Below, one piece after another: positions 7,396-15,242 of a stretch of 16,619 nt of DNA (within the stretch, counting starts at the first letter, position 1; every line of letters starts with the position of its first letter). Under the pieces are notes generated by a model. The model had not been told where the DNA came from and did no database searches. It saw only the letters and a program-made list of their open reading frames with translations. The DNA comes from JABDDM01 sp038240295 (GTDB taxonomy: Bacteria > Bacteroidota > Ignavibacteria > Palsa-1295): NCBI GenBank assembly GCA_038240295.1, contig JBBSDW010000072.1, forward strand, positions 1-16,619, in the 5' to 3' direction. The position numbers were made by a program, and so were the translations under genes.

Positions 7396-7527
7396 AATCG
7401 GCCGCCTGGGTTATTTCAGTACAAAACGCTCAGAGGCTAAAAGGTTACAGATTTCTGAGCTAGATTTATTTACGAAAGAAAAAGCTGGTTTTGGTCTTGA
7501 CCGCTATCGGCAGAGTATTTTTGCCGT
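7396..7527. promoter_or_regulatory. Divergent intergenic region with a 7-bp inverted repeat
   Basis: This 132-bp gap must hold the upstream signals of the T9SS-protein gene (minus) and the oxidoreductase gene (plus). GCTCAGA (7428-7434) and TCTGAGC (7454-7460) are a perfect inverted repeat with a 19-nt spacer, suitable for an operator or a leader hairpin. On the plus strand TTTG (7490-7493) and TATTTTTG (7516-7523) fit the Bacteroidota -33/-7 consensus (TTTG, TAnnTTTG) with a 22-nt spacer. The second box ends only 4 nt before the ATG at 7528, so it would imply a leaderless or nearly leaderless transcript. Both are suggestions only. Confidence 0.3.
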
Positions 7528-8565
7528 ATGGATAAGATCAAGCTTGCGCTCATTGGTTGCGGAAATGTCGGTCAGGTGGTCCATCTGCCGATCCTTCAGC
7601 GGATGTCGGATGTCGAACTTGTTGCCGTTGTCGATCCGGACCGCCGCAAGGCGAGGGCGGTCGCCGAGCGTGCCGGAATTCCGCACACCTTCACTACGAT
7701 CGAAGAGTTTCTTGCTTCGAATGTGGGATCGGATGTTCAGGCAGTCGACATCTGTACTTCGACGGATGCACATCGCCCCCTCGCGATCGCAGCTCTGGCC
7801 GCAGGCCTCGATGTGCTCGTAGAAAAACCGATTGCACGTACCGCACGCGAAGCCCGCGATATGGTCGAAGCCGCAACCAAGCATGGCCGAAAGCTCATGG
7901 TCGGAATGAATAACCGGTTCCGGCCTGACACAATGATCCTGAAGACGTTCATCGACAACGAAGAGCTCGGCGATATTTTTTATATCAAGTCCGGCTGGCT
8001 CAAGCAACAATCTTCGACTTCCATCTGGCATACACAAAAGGAAAAATCGGGTGGCGGAGTTTTTCTTGACATGGGCATCGTCATGCTCGATATGGCGCTG
8101 TGGCTTTTGAACTATCCAAACGTTGCATCCGTCACCGCTTCGATTTATAATCAGCAGACAAAGACGGTCGAGGATTCTGCTGCTGTCTTTGCGCGACTCG
8201 AAAATGGCGTAACGCTAACGATTGAAGTAAGCTGGACCTTCCACCGCGATGGCGATTTCTTTTATTGTAACGTCTTCGGTAAAGATGGGAGCGCATTCAT
8301 CAATCCGCTTCGCGTCTTTAAGCGTGTGCACGGCAACCTTGTGAATCTTACACCAGCGAAAGTGCAGACGCCGGTTGGCCTCTACAAGAAATCGTACGAG
8401 AATGAACTGCGCCATTTCGTCAATTCTGTCAAGGGGCTTGTACCGCTGATGTCGACGGGCGAGGAAGCGCAAAAGCGTATGGAGATCGTCGAAGCGATCT
8501 ACCAATCGGCCGCGAAAAAGAAAGAGATCGTGCTTTCAACGAAAACGAAAGCGAAGAAAAAATAA
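7528..8565 (+). CDS. Gfo/Idh/MocA family NAD(P)-dependent oxidoreductase
   Basis: A 345-residue cytoplasmic dehydrogenase. The N-terminal Rossmann fold has the dinucleotide motif GCGNVG (residues 10-15) and an acidic strand end (VVDPDRRKA, D36), and the family EKP motif lies at 99-101 with Lys100 the usual catalytic lysine. The C-terminal domain contains KSGGGVFLDMGIVMLD (173-188). In most relatives this reads GGGxxxDxGxHxxD; here Asp181 and Asp188 are kept but the His position is Val185. Such enzymes usually oxidise or reduce a sugar, inositol or nucleotide-sugar carbonyl; the substrate is not evident. The C-terminus is a lysine-rich tail (TKTKAKKK). The gene is convergent with the M16 gene that follows, only 24 nt away, leaving no room for separate terminators. 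Confidence 0.9.
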   Translation: MDKIKLALIGCGNVGQVVHLPILQRMSDVELVAVVDPDRRKARAVAERAGIPHTFTTIEEFLASNVGSDVQAVDICTSTDAHRPLAIAALAAGLDVLVEKPIARTAREARDMVEAATKHGRKLMVGMNNRFRPDTMILKTFIDNEELGDIFYIKSGWLKQQSSTSIWHTQKEKSGGGVFLDMGIVMLDMALWLLNYPNVASVTASIYNQQTKTVEDSAAVFARLENGVTLTIEVSWTFHRDGDFFYCNVFGKDGSAFINPLRVFKRVHGNLVNLTPAKVQTPVGLYKKSYENELRHFVNSVKGLVPLMSTGEEAQKRMEIVEAIYQSAAKKKEIVLSTKTKAKKK

Positions 8566-8589
8566 GCCTTATCGTGGGGACTGTCGGGA

Positions 8590-9930
8590 CTATCGCGACT
8601 GCAAGAGTGTCCTGCTGATGTTCGACGTATCGCCTACAACGACCCAGTTGAGATTTCGCAAGTAGCGCTGCGCCGTGCTTTGTAGTTGTTCTGGCGTTAC
8701 GTTCGCAAGCTTTTCATACGAGACGAACGCGTTCTGCCACGACCCCGTCGTGATCTTCGCCTCGCCCAACTGGAACGCCTGGCTTTGCGCTGTCTCTGCC
8801 TTTACATATTCATTCGTCGTCCAGCGACCAACTCCTTCTTTGATCGCAGATTCCCGAATGCGATTATCCTGGAAGAAGTCTACATCTTCGTTAACAAGCT
8901 GCACAGCGCTATCGACGTATGCAGTCTGAAAAGAGACCTGACCGATCGATGTCTTGAAATCCTCTTCGTCGACGTTCGGGGCGTAGGCAAGATTATGCTG
9001 CACGCGAATGTGATTAAAAACGAACCCGCCAAAGAAATTACGCAACCGGACATACGGATAATAATCGGAGTCGCCTTTGCTTGGTATGAGATAATAAGCA
9101 AGTGCGTAATTCGTTGGAAGCTTCCTCGGAAACTGCTGTAAAAAGACGCCAGGCGAAAATGCCTTCGCCGGTGCCGGCAGCTTAACGTCAACATAGGAAC
9201 CGGTTGGCAGATCCGTGATGCCCGACGAACGCATTTTCCTGATCAATTCTTCTTTCGTGACATTGCCGACCACACTCAGGAGCATGCGTGACTTCACCAT
9301 GATCGACTTGTAATGCCTGCGAATATTATCGAGTGTTTGCGCCTGCACATCCGTCTCGGTCATTCTCCGACCATAGGGATGACCCTGAAAGAAGATCGAA
9401 TCCGCGAGGATATGACTTAACCTGTCTGCATCGTTACGAGCGGCAGTGAGCTCGACCAGCACATTGCTCTTGAGATTATCGAACTCCACCTGATCGAAGA
9501 GCGGCCGTGTGATCACGTCCGAGAAATATTGCCAGGAAGTATCCCACGCCTCACGAACGCATCGCAGTGTCAGCACCGAAAAGTCACGGCCTTCTTCACC
9601 ACTGATATACGTACCCATCCGGAGCAGATTGCGGCGAAATTCCGACTTCGGTGTCCGTTCGGTGCCGCTTCCGGAGCCTATCGTCATCGCGAAATATTCG
9701 GTCGAGTTTGGCACGTTGATCGGCAGGATGCTTGAACCTCCCTTGATCAGCACGACGGCGCTGATCACCGGAGTCGAATGACTTTCGCGCAAGAGCACAT
9801 CGATGCCATCGACGGTGAATTCCTGAACATCGGTGATGATCCGGTCACCTTGTATTTTCGGCGTGCTTGCACACGAAGAGAAAAAGAAAAAACCGAGCAG
9901 TGCGAGAAATGCGAAGCGTAGGGTTTGCAT
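8590..9930 (-). CDS. M16 family peptidase-like lipoprotein, zinc site lost (non-catalytic subunit)
   Basis: A 446-residue M16 fold protein with a lipoprotein signal (FFFFSSC, Cys20 lipidated), so probably anchored in the periplasm. The position of the M16 zinc motif HxxEH reads NSTEY (75-79), so both zinc histidines are missing and it should not hydrolyse peptides by itself. It keeps the second-half motif with Arg309 and Tyr316 (IRVQHNLAY), the Arg/Tyr pair that positions substrate in M16B enzymes. The upstream gene, 13 nt away, has the opposite pattern. In the Sphingomonas A1 M16B heterodimer the same split of zinc site and Arg/Tyr pair between two subunits is known, so this is best read as the non-catalytic partner. 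Possible roles include turnover of periplasmic or imported peptides. Confidence 0.88.
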   Translation of the reverse strand: MQTLRFAFLALLGFFFFSSCASTPKIQGDRIITDVQEFTVDGIDVLLRESHSTPVISAVVLIKGGSSILPINVPNSTEYFAMTIGSGSGTERTPKSEFRRNLLRMGTYISGEEGRDFSVLTLRCVREAWDTSWQYFSDVITRPLFDQVEFDNLKSNVLVELTAARNDADRLSHILADSIFFQGHPYGRRMTETDVQAQTLDNIRRHYKSIMVKSRMLLSVVGNVTKEELIRKMRSSGITDLPTGSYVDVKLPAPAKAFSPGVFLQQFPRKLPTNYALAYYLIPSKGDSDYYPYVRLRNFFGGFVFNHIRVQHNLAYAPNVDEEDFKTSIGQVSFQTAYVDSAVQLVNEDVDFFQDNRIRESAIKEGVGRWTTNEYVKAETAQSQAFQLGEAKITTGSWQNAFVSYEKLANVTPEQLQSTAQRYLRNLNWVVVGDTSNISRTLLQSR

Positions 9931-9943
9931 GGCGAAGAGCTTA

Positions 9944-11317
9944 TCAGAATCCGATACGTGGTTGAGCGAGCTTGTTCATATCCAGATGGATCTTCTCGGC
10001 AGATTCCTTGCTAAGCGCCACACCGAGAACATAAGGTTGATTCTGGATATACCGGTGGAGATAATCCCGAATGTCGCTCCTCGTGATCTTACTCAAATTA
10101 TCGAGATAATGCTGATAGTAATCGAGGCCGGTGGAAGCCCACCAAAAAGCGAGCACCTGCGAAAAGGTGGAGAGCTGCTCGCTGCTATAAAGGATCTGGA
10201 TGCGCAATGCATGCTTCGAGGTTTCGAGTTCGTCGTCGGTAAAATAATTCGGGTCGTCGAATTTGGCAACCTGCTGCCAAAAGACCTGCATCACATCATA
10301 AAGTTTTTCGGGCTTGCTCACGATGTCAGCCTGGATCGGACCAACATAGCGCTGCGTATAGTACCAGAAATTTGTGCCTACCGCCAGCCCGCTTTCCTGA
10401 AGCTTCTTTGTGAACTCATGTTCCGACTGACCGATGATATAACTGAAGACATCCGCAGCGTAGGTCCCTTTGTCGTCGATGCCGATCGATGGGCCGTGCC
10501 AGCGAACCATCACAGTAGCCGTCGGCTGATCGACCGTGTCGATGACGAACGCTGTCCTGGTCAAAGGTGGAATAACCGGTGGCGGATCGTTGACAAAGGG
10601 ATCGGCGCCGCGCTTCCAGCCATTGAAATATTTCGTCACCAGAGACCGGATCGATTCCGTATTGACATCGCCCGCGATGATCAGTAAGGAGTTGTTCGGA
10701 ATGTAGTATTTGTTTTTGATCGTGAGCATCATCTCACGTGTGGCCCCTTTGATCATGTCGCGCTGACCAAGTTTTTCTTTTCGGCTGATGAAGTCGCCCC
10801 AAAGCGCGAGATTCACTTTTCGTCCAAATTTGAAGAGCGGCAATGCCTCGTTCCGATCAAACTCTCCAAGCACGATCTCGCGCTGCTTGTGAAGCTCTTC
10901 CTCCTTAAAAAGTGGATATTCGATGGCGGTCGACATGAAGTCCAACCCTTGTTCGAGATTCTGCTTCGGAAGTGTGAAATAATACTGGACGTTCTCTTCC
11001 TGCGTCTCGCCATTGTAGAGCACGCCAAGATCGTCGACGCGGCCTAAGAAATCATCCTCCGTCGTATCCTTCGCATTAGCCGTGAAGAACATGTGTTCGT
11101 ACAAATGCGACAGGCCATTATATTTCGGAGGCTCAGTGAAGGAGCCATTGCGAACGGCGATCTCGACGGTAACGATCGGAGTAAGATGATTCTCGACGAC
11201 GAGAACTTCGAGGCCATTGTCGAGCGTGAACCGCGTCCACGGTGGAAGCTGGGCGTGCGCCGCGAGTGGAATAGAAATGACAAAGAGAGCAAAGACGAGC
11301 GTTGCGAATCGGATCAT
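9944..11317 (-). CDS. M16 family zinc metallopeptidase, catalytic subunit
   Basis: A 457-residue insulinase/pitrilysin-family (M16B) peptidase with a Sec signal peptide (cleavage after AHA, about residue 22), hence periplasmic. The inverted zinc motif HLYEH is intact at 71-75: His71 and His75 bind zinc, Glu74 is the catalytic base, and Glu152 (GEFDRN), 77 residues after His75, is the probable third ligand. The second half aligns with its neighbour, but the Arg/Tyr pair is absent (Leu306 and Val313 in KLQESGLAV). It therefore should need the downstream lipoprotein to complete the active chamber. It is transcribed first of the two, with a 13-nt gap. A 93-nt gap separates it from dacB upstream, so it may have its own promoter. 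The substrate is unknown. Confidence 0.92.
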   Translation of the reverse strand: MIRFATLVFALFVISIPLAAHAQLPPWTRFTLDNGLEVLVVENHLTPIVTVEIAVRNGSFTEPPKYNGLSHLYEHMFFTANAKDTTEDDFLGRVDDLGVLYNGETQEENVQYYFTLPKQNLEQGLDFMSTAIEYPLFKEEELHKQREIVLGEFDRNEALPLFKFGRKVNLALWGDFISRKEKLGQRDMIKGATREMMLTIKNKYYIPNNSLLIIAGDVNTESIRSLVTKYFNGWKRGADPFVNDPPPVIPPLTRTAFVIDTVDQPTATVMVRWHGPSIGIDDKGTYAADVFSYIIGQSEHEFTKKLQESGLAVGTNFWYYTQRYVGPIQADIVSKPEKLYDVMQVFWQQVAKFDDPNYFTDDELETSKHALRIQILYSSEQLSTFSQVLAFWWASTGLDYYQHYLDNLSKITRSDIRDYLHRYIQNQPYVLGVALSKESAEKIHLDMNKLAQPRIGF

Positions 11318-11345
11318 AAGGTGTTGTGGCAGTGAGAGCGTTTCA

Positions 11346-11355
11346 GGCGTACGCC
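11346..11355. promoter_or_regulatory. Perfect 10-bp palindrome upstream of the M16 pair
   Basis: GGCGTACGCC lies 29 bp before the start codon of the catalytic M16 gene, in the 93-bp gap after dacB. It could be an operator half or a leader structure, but a 10-bp palindrome alone is weak evidence. Confidence 0.2.
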
Positions 11356-11410
11356 CATAGAATCGGAATGTTGCACTCCAAAATCAAATCATTGCACCAT
11401 TTCTTAGGGG

Positions 11411-13003
11411 TTATTTTCGGGAAAAGTTCACCAGTCGCAGCAGCACGAGATCCTGCAGATTATTCGCAAGACTCGTCGGCGTAGTGAAGTTATTCCCGAT
11501 GATGCAAAATGCGAGAAGTTCGTTGTCGCGGGTTGTGAGATATCCCGAGATGGACCTGACGCCAGTCAGGAAGCCCGTCTTTGCCCGAACATTCCCTTGT
11601 GCCCTCGTATCGGTCAGCCGGTGCGCGAGCGTGCCGTCAACGCCCATGACAGGCAGCGAGTTAAAAAAAGAAGGATAGAGCTTCTTCTGCTGATACATAC
11701 TTCTTAGCAGCGTTACCATCTGGATCGGCTCGATCAAATCCATTCTCGAAAGTCCCGAACCGTCATAAATTGCGATCCTGTCCGGTACGATACCTGCGTT
11801 CGCCAAAAACGCTTTCATCGCCTCGACCCCCATTGTCCAGCTGCCTTCACCTCGCTGCTCCTTGGCGACCGTTCGAAAAAGCTGCTCCGCGTACATATTG
11901 TCCGACTGCTTGTTCATCAGCCGTACGATCTCGGAGATCGGCGGACTCGTATGTTGCGCAAGCACTCGCGCCTTGAGATAGGGGATGCGCGTCTCGAGAT
12001 CCTGCTCGACCATACCGGAGCCAACCACTCGGATGCCGCGATCTTCGAGGACTTCTCTGAAGACCGTCGCAGCATAAAGCGTTGGGTTTTCAATGGAGAT
12101 CTGTTCCGTCTCGACAGGCGCAGACCGAGGCATCTTTCCCGTTATCGTGATGGTGTTCGTGCCAACGGTTCGCGAGACTTCGATGGAGCTAAATCCGGCG
12201 ACGATAACGGTGTCGCTTCCCTTCGCGAGTTTTCTGACGAGAGAGTCGTTTGTCGTCACTCCATCATTTTCTACACCGACGAATCTTGTCGACGGAGAAA
12301 TTTGATATCGGACCTTTTCGCCCGGCGCTGTTCCCGGCATCACACTCACGCTGATCTGATTTTCTGCGAAGCTCAGCCCACTCGATTGCATCGCGTAGTA
12401 ATAGGGCAAGTCCTCAACCGCCCAGCCCAAGGGATAAAGTTGTTCGGTAAAATAGCTGTCGTCTCCAACAATGTTGCCTTCGATGCGGGTGATGCCCATT
12501 CGTTGAAGCGAATCGGCCCACGCTTCGAAGACTGCGACCGGAACAGTGTCCTGATCGAGATTGAAGGCACCAAGCGTGGGGTCGCCGGAACCGCGAATAA
12601 TGAGATCGCCATGAAGCGAGTGATCGCTGATCTTACTTGTGGTCAGCAGTTCGGTCGTATATCGGAAATCGGGGCCGAGCGTCGAGAGCGCTTCGGCGGC
12701 CGTAAATAGTTTGAGATTGGAGGCCGGCAAAAACGAACGTGCGTCGTTCAGCCGGAAATAGTACTGACCAGTCTCCAGCGACTGAATGCACACACCCCAA
12801 AACGCATTCGAAAAGTTTGGGTCGTTGAAAATGTCCCCAAGATCGCGCTGGAGATCCTGCAGCGAGTTCTCTGGCTGCAGCGCGGGACTCGGTGGCAACA
12901 ATACCGTTTGGCCGAATGCTTTCTGAGGCAGAACGAAAAGCAGCGAAGCTCCCGCAAGCAAGATGAGAAGAAACATTGCCGCCAACCCAAAACCGCGATG
13001 CAT
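11411..13003 (-). CDS. dacB: D-alanyl-D-alanine carboxypeptidase/endopeptidase (PBP4, peptidase family S13)
   Basis: A 530-residue periplasmic penicillin-binding protein that trims the terminal D-Ala and/or cleaves D-Ala-mDAP cross-bridges of peptidoglycan. A signal peptide spans about 1-31 (cleavage after AFG). The three active-site motifs are present in order: SxxK at Ser95-Lys98 (PASNLK), SxN at Ser367-Asn369 (KQSDNMYAE), and KTG at 475-477 (RAKTGFLTGV). The ~270 residues between the first two motifs are the inserted domains typical of class C/S13 enzymes, and the length fits the family (about 480-530). It heads the minus-strand block that also contains the M16 pair, and is divergent from hppD with 120 bp between. 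Confidence 0.94.
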   Translation of the reverse strand: MHRGFGLAAMFLLILLAGASLLFVLPQKAFGQTVLLPPSPALQPENSLQDLQRDLGDIFNDPNFSNAFWGVCIQSLETGQYYFRLNDARSFLPASNLKLFTAAEALSTLGPDFRYTTELLTTSKISDHSLHGDLIIRGSGDPTLGAFNLDQDTVPVAVFEAWADSLQRMGITRIEGNIVGDDSYFTEQLYPLGWAVEDLPYYYAMQSSGLSFAENQISVSVMPGTAPGEKVRYQISPSTRFVGVENDGVTTNDSLVRKLAKGSDTVIVAGFSSIEVSRTVGTNTITITGKMPRSAPVETEQISIENPTLYAATVFREVLEDRGIRVVGSGMVEQDLETRIPYLKARVLAQHTSPPISEIVRLMNKQSDNMYAEQLFRTVAKEQRGEGSWTMGVEAMKAFLANAGIVPDRIAIYDGSGLSRMDLIEPIQMVTLLRSMYQQKKLYPSFFNSLPVMGVDGTLAHRLTDTRAQGNVRAKTGFLTGVRSISGYLTTRDNELLAFCIIGNNFTTPTSLANNLQDLVLLRLVNFSRK

Positions 13004-13123
13004 ATTGAACCCTTATGAAACGTTGACCTGTTAACGAATATACGTCATGCGAGTGTCGAACGAACGCTCGACCCCCGGGCACAGTGAACACTCTATCTCA
13101 TCAACTGATTTTCGATTTTTACG
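13004..13123. promoter_or_regulatory. Divergent promoter region of dacB and hppD
   Basis: The 120-bp gap must carry upstream signals for both genes. I see no clear -33/-7 or -35/-10 pair. A weak hairpin, GAGTGT (13051-13056) with ACGCTC (13064-13069), contains one wobble pair and is not convincing as an operator. Confidence 0.35.
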
Positions 13124-14263
13124 ATGGCTCCTGAAGTACTTACCGCTCCTCTAACGCCTGCAGCTGCGGCAACGGTAGATTTTCTGCCGATCCGTGCGAT
13201 CGATCATATCGAACTCTTCGTCGGCAACGCGAAGCAGGCAGCGTATTACTATCGCTCGGCGATGGGCTTTAAGCTGACGAATTACGCCGGTCTCGAAACG
13301 GGTTGTCGCGATCGATCGAGCTACGTGCTCGAGCAGGGCAAATGCCGCCTCGTGCTGACGACTCCCCTGTTAAAAGATCATCCGATCCAGAGCTTTCTCG
13401 CTGCGCATGGCGATGGAGTAAAAGATATCGGTCTTGAAGTAAAAGATGTCGAGTCAGCTTATCGCGAAACGACGAAGCGAGGTGCGATCGGCATGCAGGA
13501 GCCTCGCGAGGTCGAAGATGCGAACGGCATTTTTCGCATTGCCTCGATCCGAACCTACGGCGACACACTGCACACGTTTGTCGATCGCAGCGAGTACAAT
13601 GCTTTTGCGCCGGGTTATCGCGCAGTTACCACCGAAGACAAGGTAGCGCGTCCGGCCGGCATCGCCGCTGTCGATCACATTGTTGGCAACGTTGGCTGGA
13701 ATGAGATGAACCGCTGGGTCAAGTGGTACGAGAACGTGATGGGCTTCCATCTCTTTGTTTCCTTTGACGATAACGATATCTCGACCGAATATTCTGCGCT
13801 CATGAGCAAGGTCATGGCATCTTCGTCCGAGAAGATAAAATTCCCGATCAACGAGCCCGCAACCGGCAAAAAGAAATCTCAGATCGAAGAATATATTGAT
13901 TGGTACGGCGGACCCGGCGTGCAGCATATTGCTCTTGCAACCGGTGACATTCTGGCGACAGTTCGTCAACTCCAATCGCAGGGCGTAGAATTTCTTCGCG
14001 TACCGAACACTTATTACGAAGAACTCGAATCACGCGTCGGCAAGATCAACGAGCCGATCAGCGAACTCGCAGAACTCGGCATTCTCGTCGATCGCGACGA
14101 CGATGGCTATATGCTTCAGATCTTTACCAAACCGGTACAGGACCGCCCGACGCTCTTCTTTGAGATCATCCAACGCCGTGGCGGCCGTTCGTTCGGCAAG
14201 GGCAACTTCAAGGCGCTCTTCGAAGCCATCGAAGGCGAACAGGAGTTGAGAGGAAATCTCTAA
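13124..14263 (+). CDS. hppD: 4-hydroxyphenylpyruvate dioxygenase
   Basis: A 379-residue Fe(II)-dependent dioxygenase converting 4-hydroxyphenylpyruvate to homogentisate, the second step of tyrosine catabolism, in the cytoplasm. Two vicinal-oxygen-chelate domains are visible: the N-terminal one starts at AIDHIELFVGN (25-35), the catalytic one at VDHIVGNV (183-190). The iron ligands are His185, His268 (GVQHIALAT) and Glu347 (FFEIIQRRG). The C-terminus (RGGRSFGKGNFKALFEAIE) is the conserved HPPD gating helix region, and the length is typical. The first ~20 residues (Ala/Thr/Pro-rich) lie outside the conserved fold. No homogentisate dioxygenase or fumarylacetoacetase gene is next to it; a strong terminator follows, so it appears to be a single-gene unit. 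Confidence 0.96.
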   Translation: MAPEVLTAPLTPAAAATVDFLPIRAIDHIELFVGNAKQAAYYYRSAMGFKLTNYAGLETGCRDRSSYVLEQGKCRLVLTTPLLKDHPIQSFLAAHGDGVKDIGLEVKDVESAYRETTKRGAIGMQEPREVEDANGIFRIASIRTYGDTLHTFVDRSEYNAFAPGYRAVTTEDKVARPAGIAAVDHIVGNVGWNEMNRWVKWYENVMGFHLFVSFDDNDISTEYSALMSKVMASSSEKIKFPINEPATGKKKSQIEEYIDWYGGPGVQHIALATGDILATVRQLQSQGVEFLRVPNTYYEELESRVGKINEPISELAELGILVDRDDDGYMLQIFTKPVQDRPTLFFEIIQRRGGRSFGKGNFKALFEAIEGEQELRGNL

Positions 14264-14284
14264 AGAACCTTATGACACTGTGCG

Positions 14285-14312
14285 AAGCCGCTTAACAAGA
14301 AGCGGCTTTTTT
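14285..14312 (+). terminator. Rho-independent terminator of hppD
   Basis: AAGCCGCTT (14285-14293) and AAGCGGCTT (14300-14308) form a perfect 9-bp GC-rich stem with a 6-nt loop, running into six T (14307-14312). It lies 21 nt after the hppD stop. Confidence 0.95.
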
Positions 14313-14471
14313 ATTTGAGGATGCGATCAATAGATGCTTAACATAGATGAGCTTGTCAGCGCACAAGTGCCGACAATAAGATGTCGCAGATGGAAGAGCC
14401 CTTCATTTTGCAGCACAGCAGGTCGAGCTTTAACCAGATCAGAATGTAGGATGCTTGTGAATCAGTAAGCA

Positions 14472-15242
14472 ATGAGATTCAAGTCGAACGAGTGCGATCT
14501 GTTTTATCATCTGGAAGGCGACCAGCAAGCCGAGCCCCTTCTTTTTTTGCATGGTGCACTTGGCTCACACAACGAACTTGAACAGATTGCGCCGACTTTT
14601 GCAGATCGCAAATGTTTGTTCGTCGATTTTCCAGGGCATGGATCGAGTGGCACATTGACGGGTGAAGTCACGACCGCAACATTCGCCGATGTAGTTTTTG
14701 CGCTGCTCGACAATCTTAAGATTCCAAATATCGACATCATCGGCTATAGCCTCGGCGGCTATGTTGCCATCGAAATGGCTCTGCTGAAACCTGCGAAGGT
14801 GCGCTCCATTGTTTCGCATGCAATGAAATTCTTCTGGAGTGAAAAAGCGATCAGTGGCGCTGCGACGGGTCTCGATTGGCAGATGCTCTCAACCAACGAG
14901 CGACGCGTTCACAAATTGCAATCGGTGCATTCTTTTTCGGGAGCCGAAGCTGCGGCGAAAGCATCGCACCAACTCATCGAAGGATTCCGAGAGAAGCAAC
15001 TCTCGATCGAGGATGTTAGCCACTTGCAGTGTCCATTGCTCTTGAGTGTCGGTGACAGCGATGAACTTGTTTCTCTCGAAGAAATTCACACGCTCTTCAT
15101 AGGTCTCGGTTACGACAGCACTTCGCTCGCGGTCCATCCCGAAACGCATCATCTAATTCATCTGCTTCAAGCTGAGACATTCGCACTTGCAGTCAAACAA
15201 TTCTGGAAAGCAAACGGCATCACACATCAACACGCACTATGA
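14472..15242 (+). CDS. Alpha/beta hydrolase (lid-containing, MhpC/BioH-like)
   Basis: A 256-residue alpha/beta-fold hydrolase without a signal peptide, so probably cytoplasmic. The oxyanion-hole strand LLFLHGALGSHNE (23-35), the VDFPGHGSS turn (51-59) and the nucleophile elbow GYSLGG (Ser93) are canonical. Asp197 (GDSDELV) is the likely acid and His226 or His227 (PETHHLIH) the base. Residues about 120-180 would form the lid. The family includes esterases, C-C bond hydrolases and acyl-ester hydrolases, so no substrate can be assigned. The gene is separated from hppD by a terminator and overlaps the aspartase gene by 4 nt (ATGA), so it is more likely co-regulated with the latter. The initiating ATG at 14472 gives the usual short lead-in to the first strand. 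Confidence 0.88.
   Translation: MRFKSNECDLFYHLEGDQQAEPLLFLHGALGSHNELEQIAPTFADRKCLFVDFPGHGSSGTLTGEVTTATFADVVFALLDNLKIPNIDIIGYSLGGYVAIEMALLKPAKVRSIVSHAMKFFWSEKAISGAATGLDWQMLSTNERRVHKLQSVHSFSGAEAAAKASHQLIEGFREKQLSIEDVSHLQCPLLLSVGDSDELVSLEEIHTLFIGLGYDSTSLAVHPETHHLIHLLQAETFALAVKQFWKANGITHQHAL

Noticed and set aside
7223..7822. A 199-codon plus-strand open frame spanning the divergent gap
   Set aside because: It overlaps the signal peptide of the T9SS gene and the Rossmann motif of the oxidoreductase in other frames, and lacks any domain signature.
8577..8603. Three near-identical 9-mers (GGGACTGTC, GGGACTATC, GCGACTGCA) at the convergent gene ends
   Set aside because: Short and imperfect, partly within the M16 coding end; too weak to call a functional repeat.
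9833..10687. A 284-codon plus-strand open frame
   Set aside because: It is antisense to both M16 genes, which have signal sequences, motifs and full-length homology; the frame is a by-product of their codon usage.
11951..12709. A 252-codon plus-strand open frame
   Set aside because: It is antisense to dacB, whose three catalytic motifs are all present in the correct order, and its product is Arg-rich without motifs.
13051..13069. Hairpin GAGTGT / ACGCTC in the dacB-hppD gap
   Set aside because: Six base pairs including a wobble, with no T-run and no symmetry suited to an operator; expected by chance.
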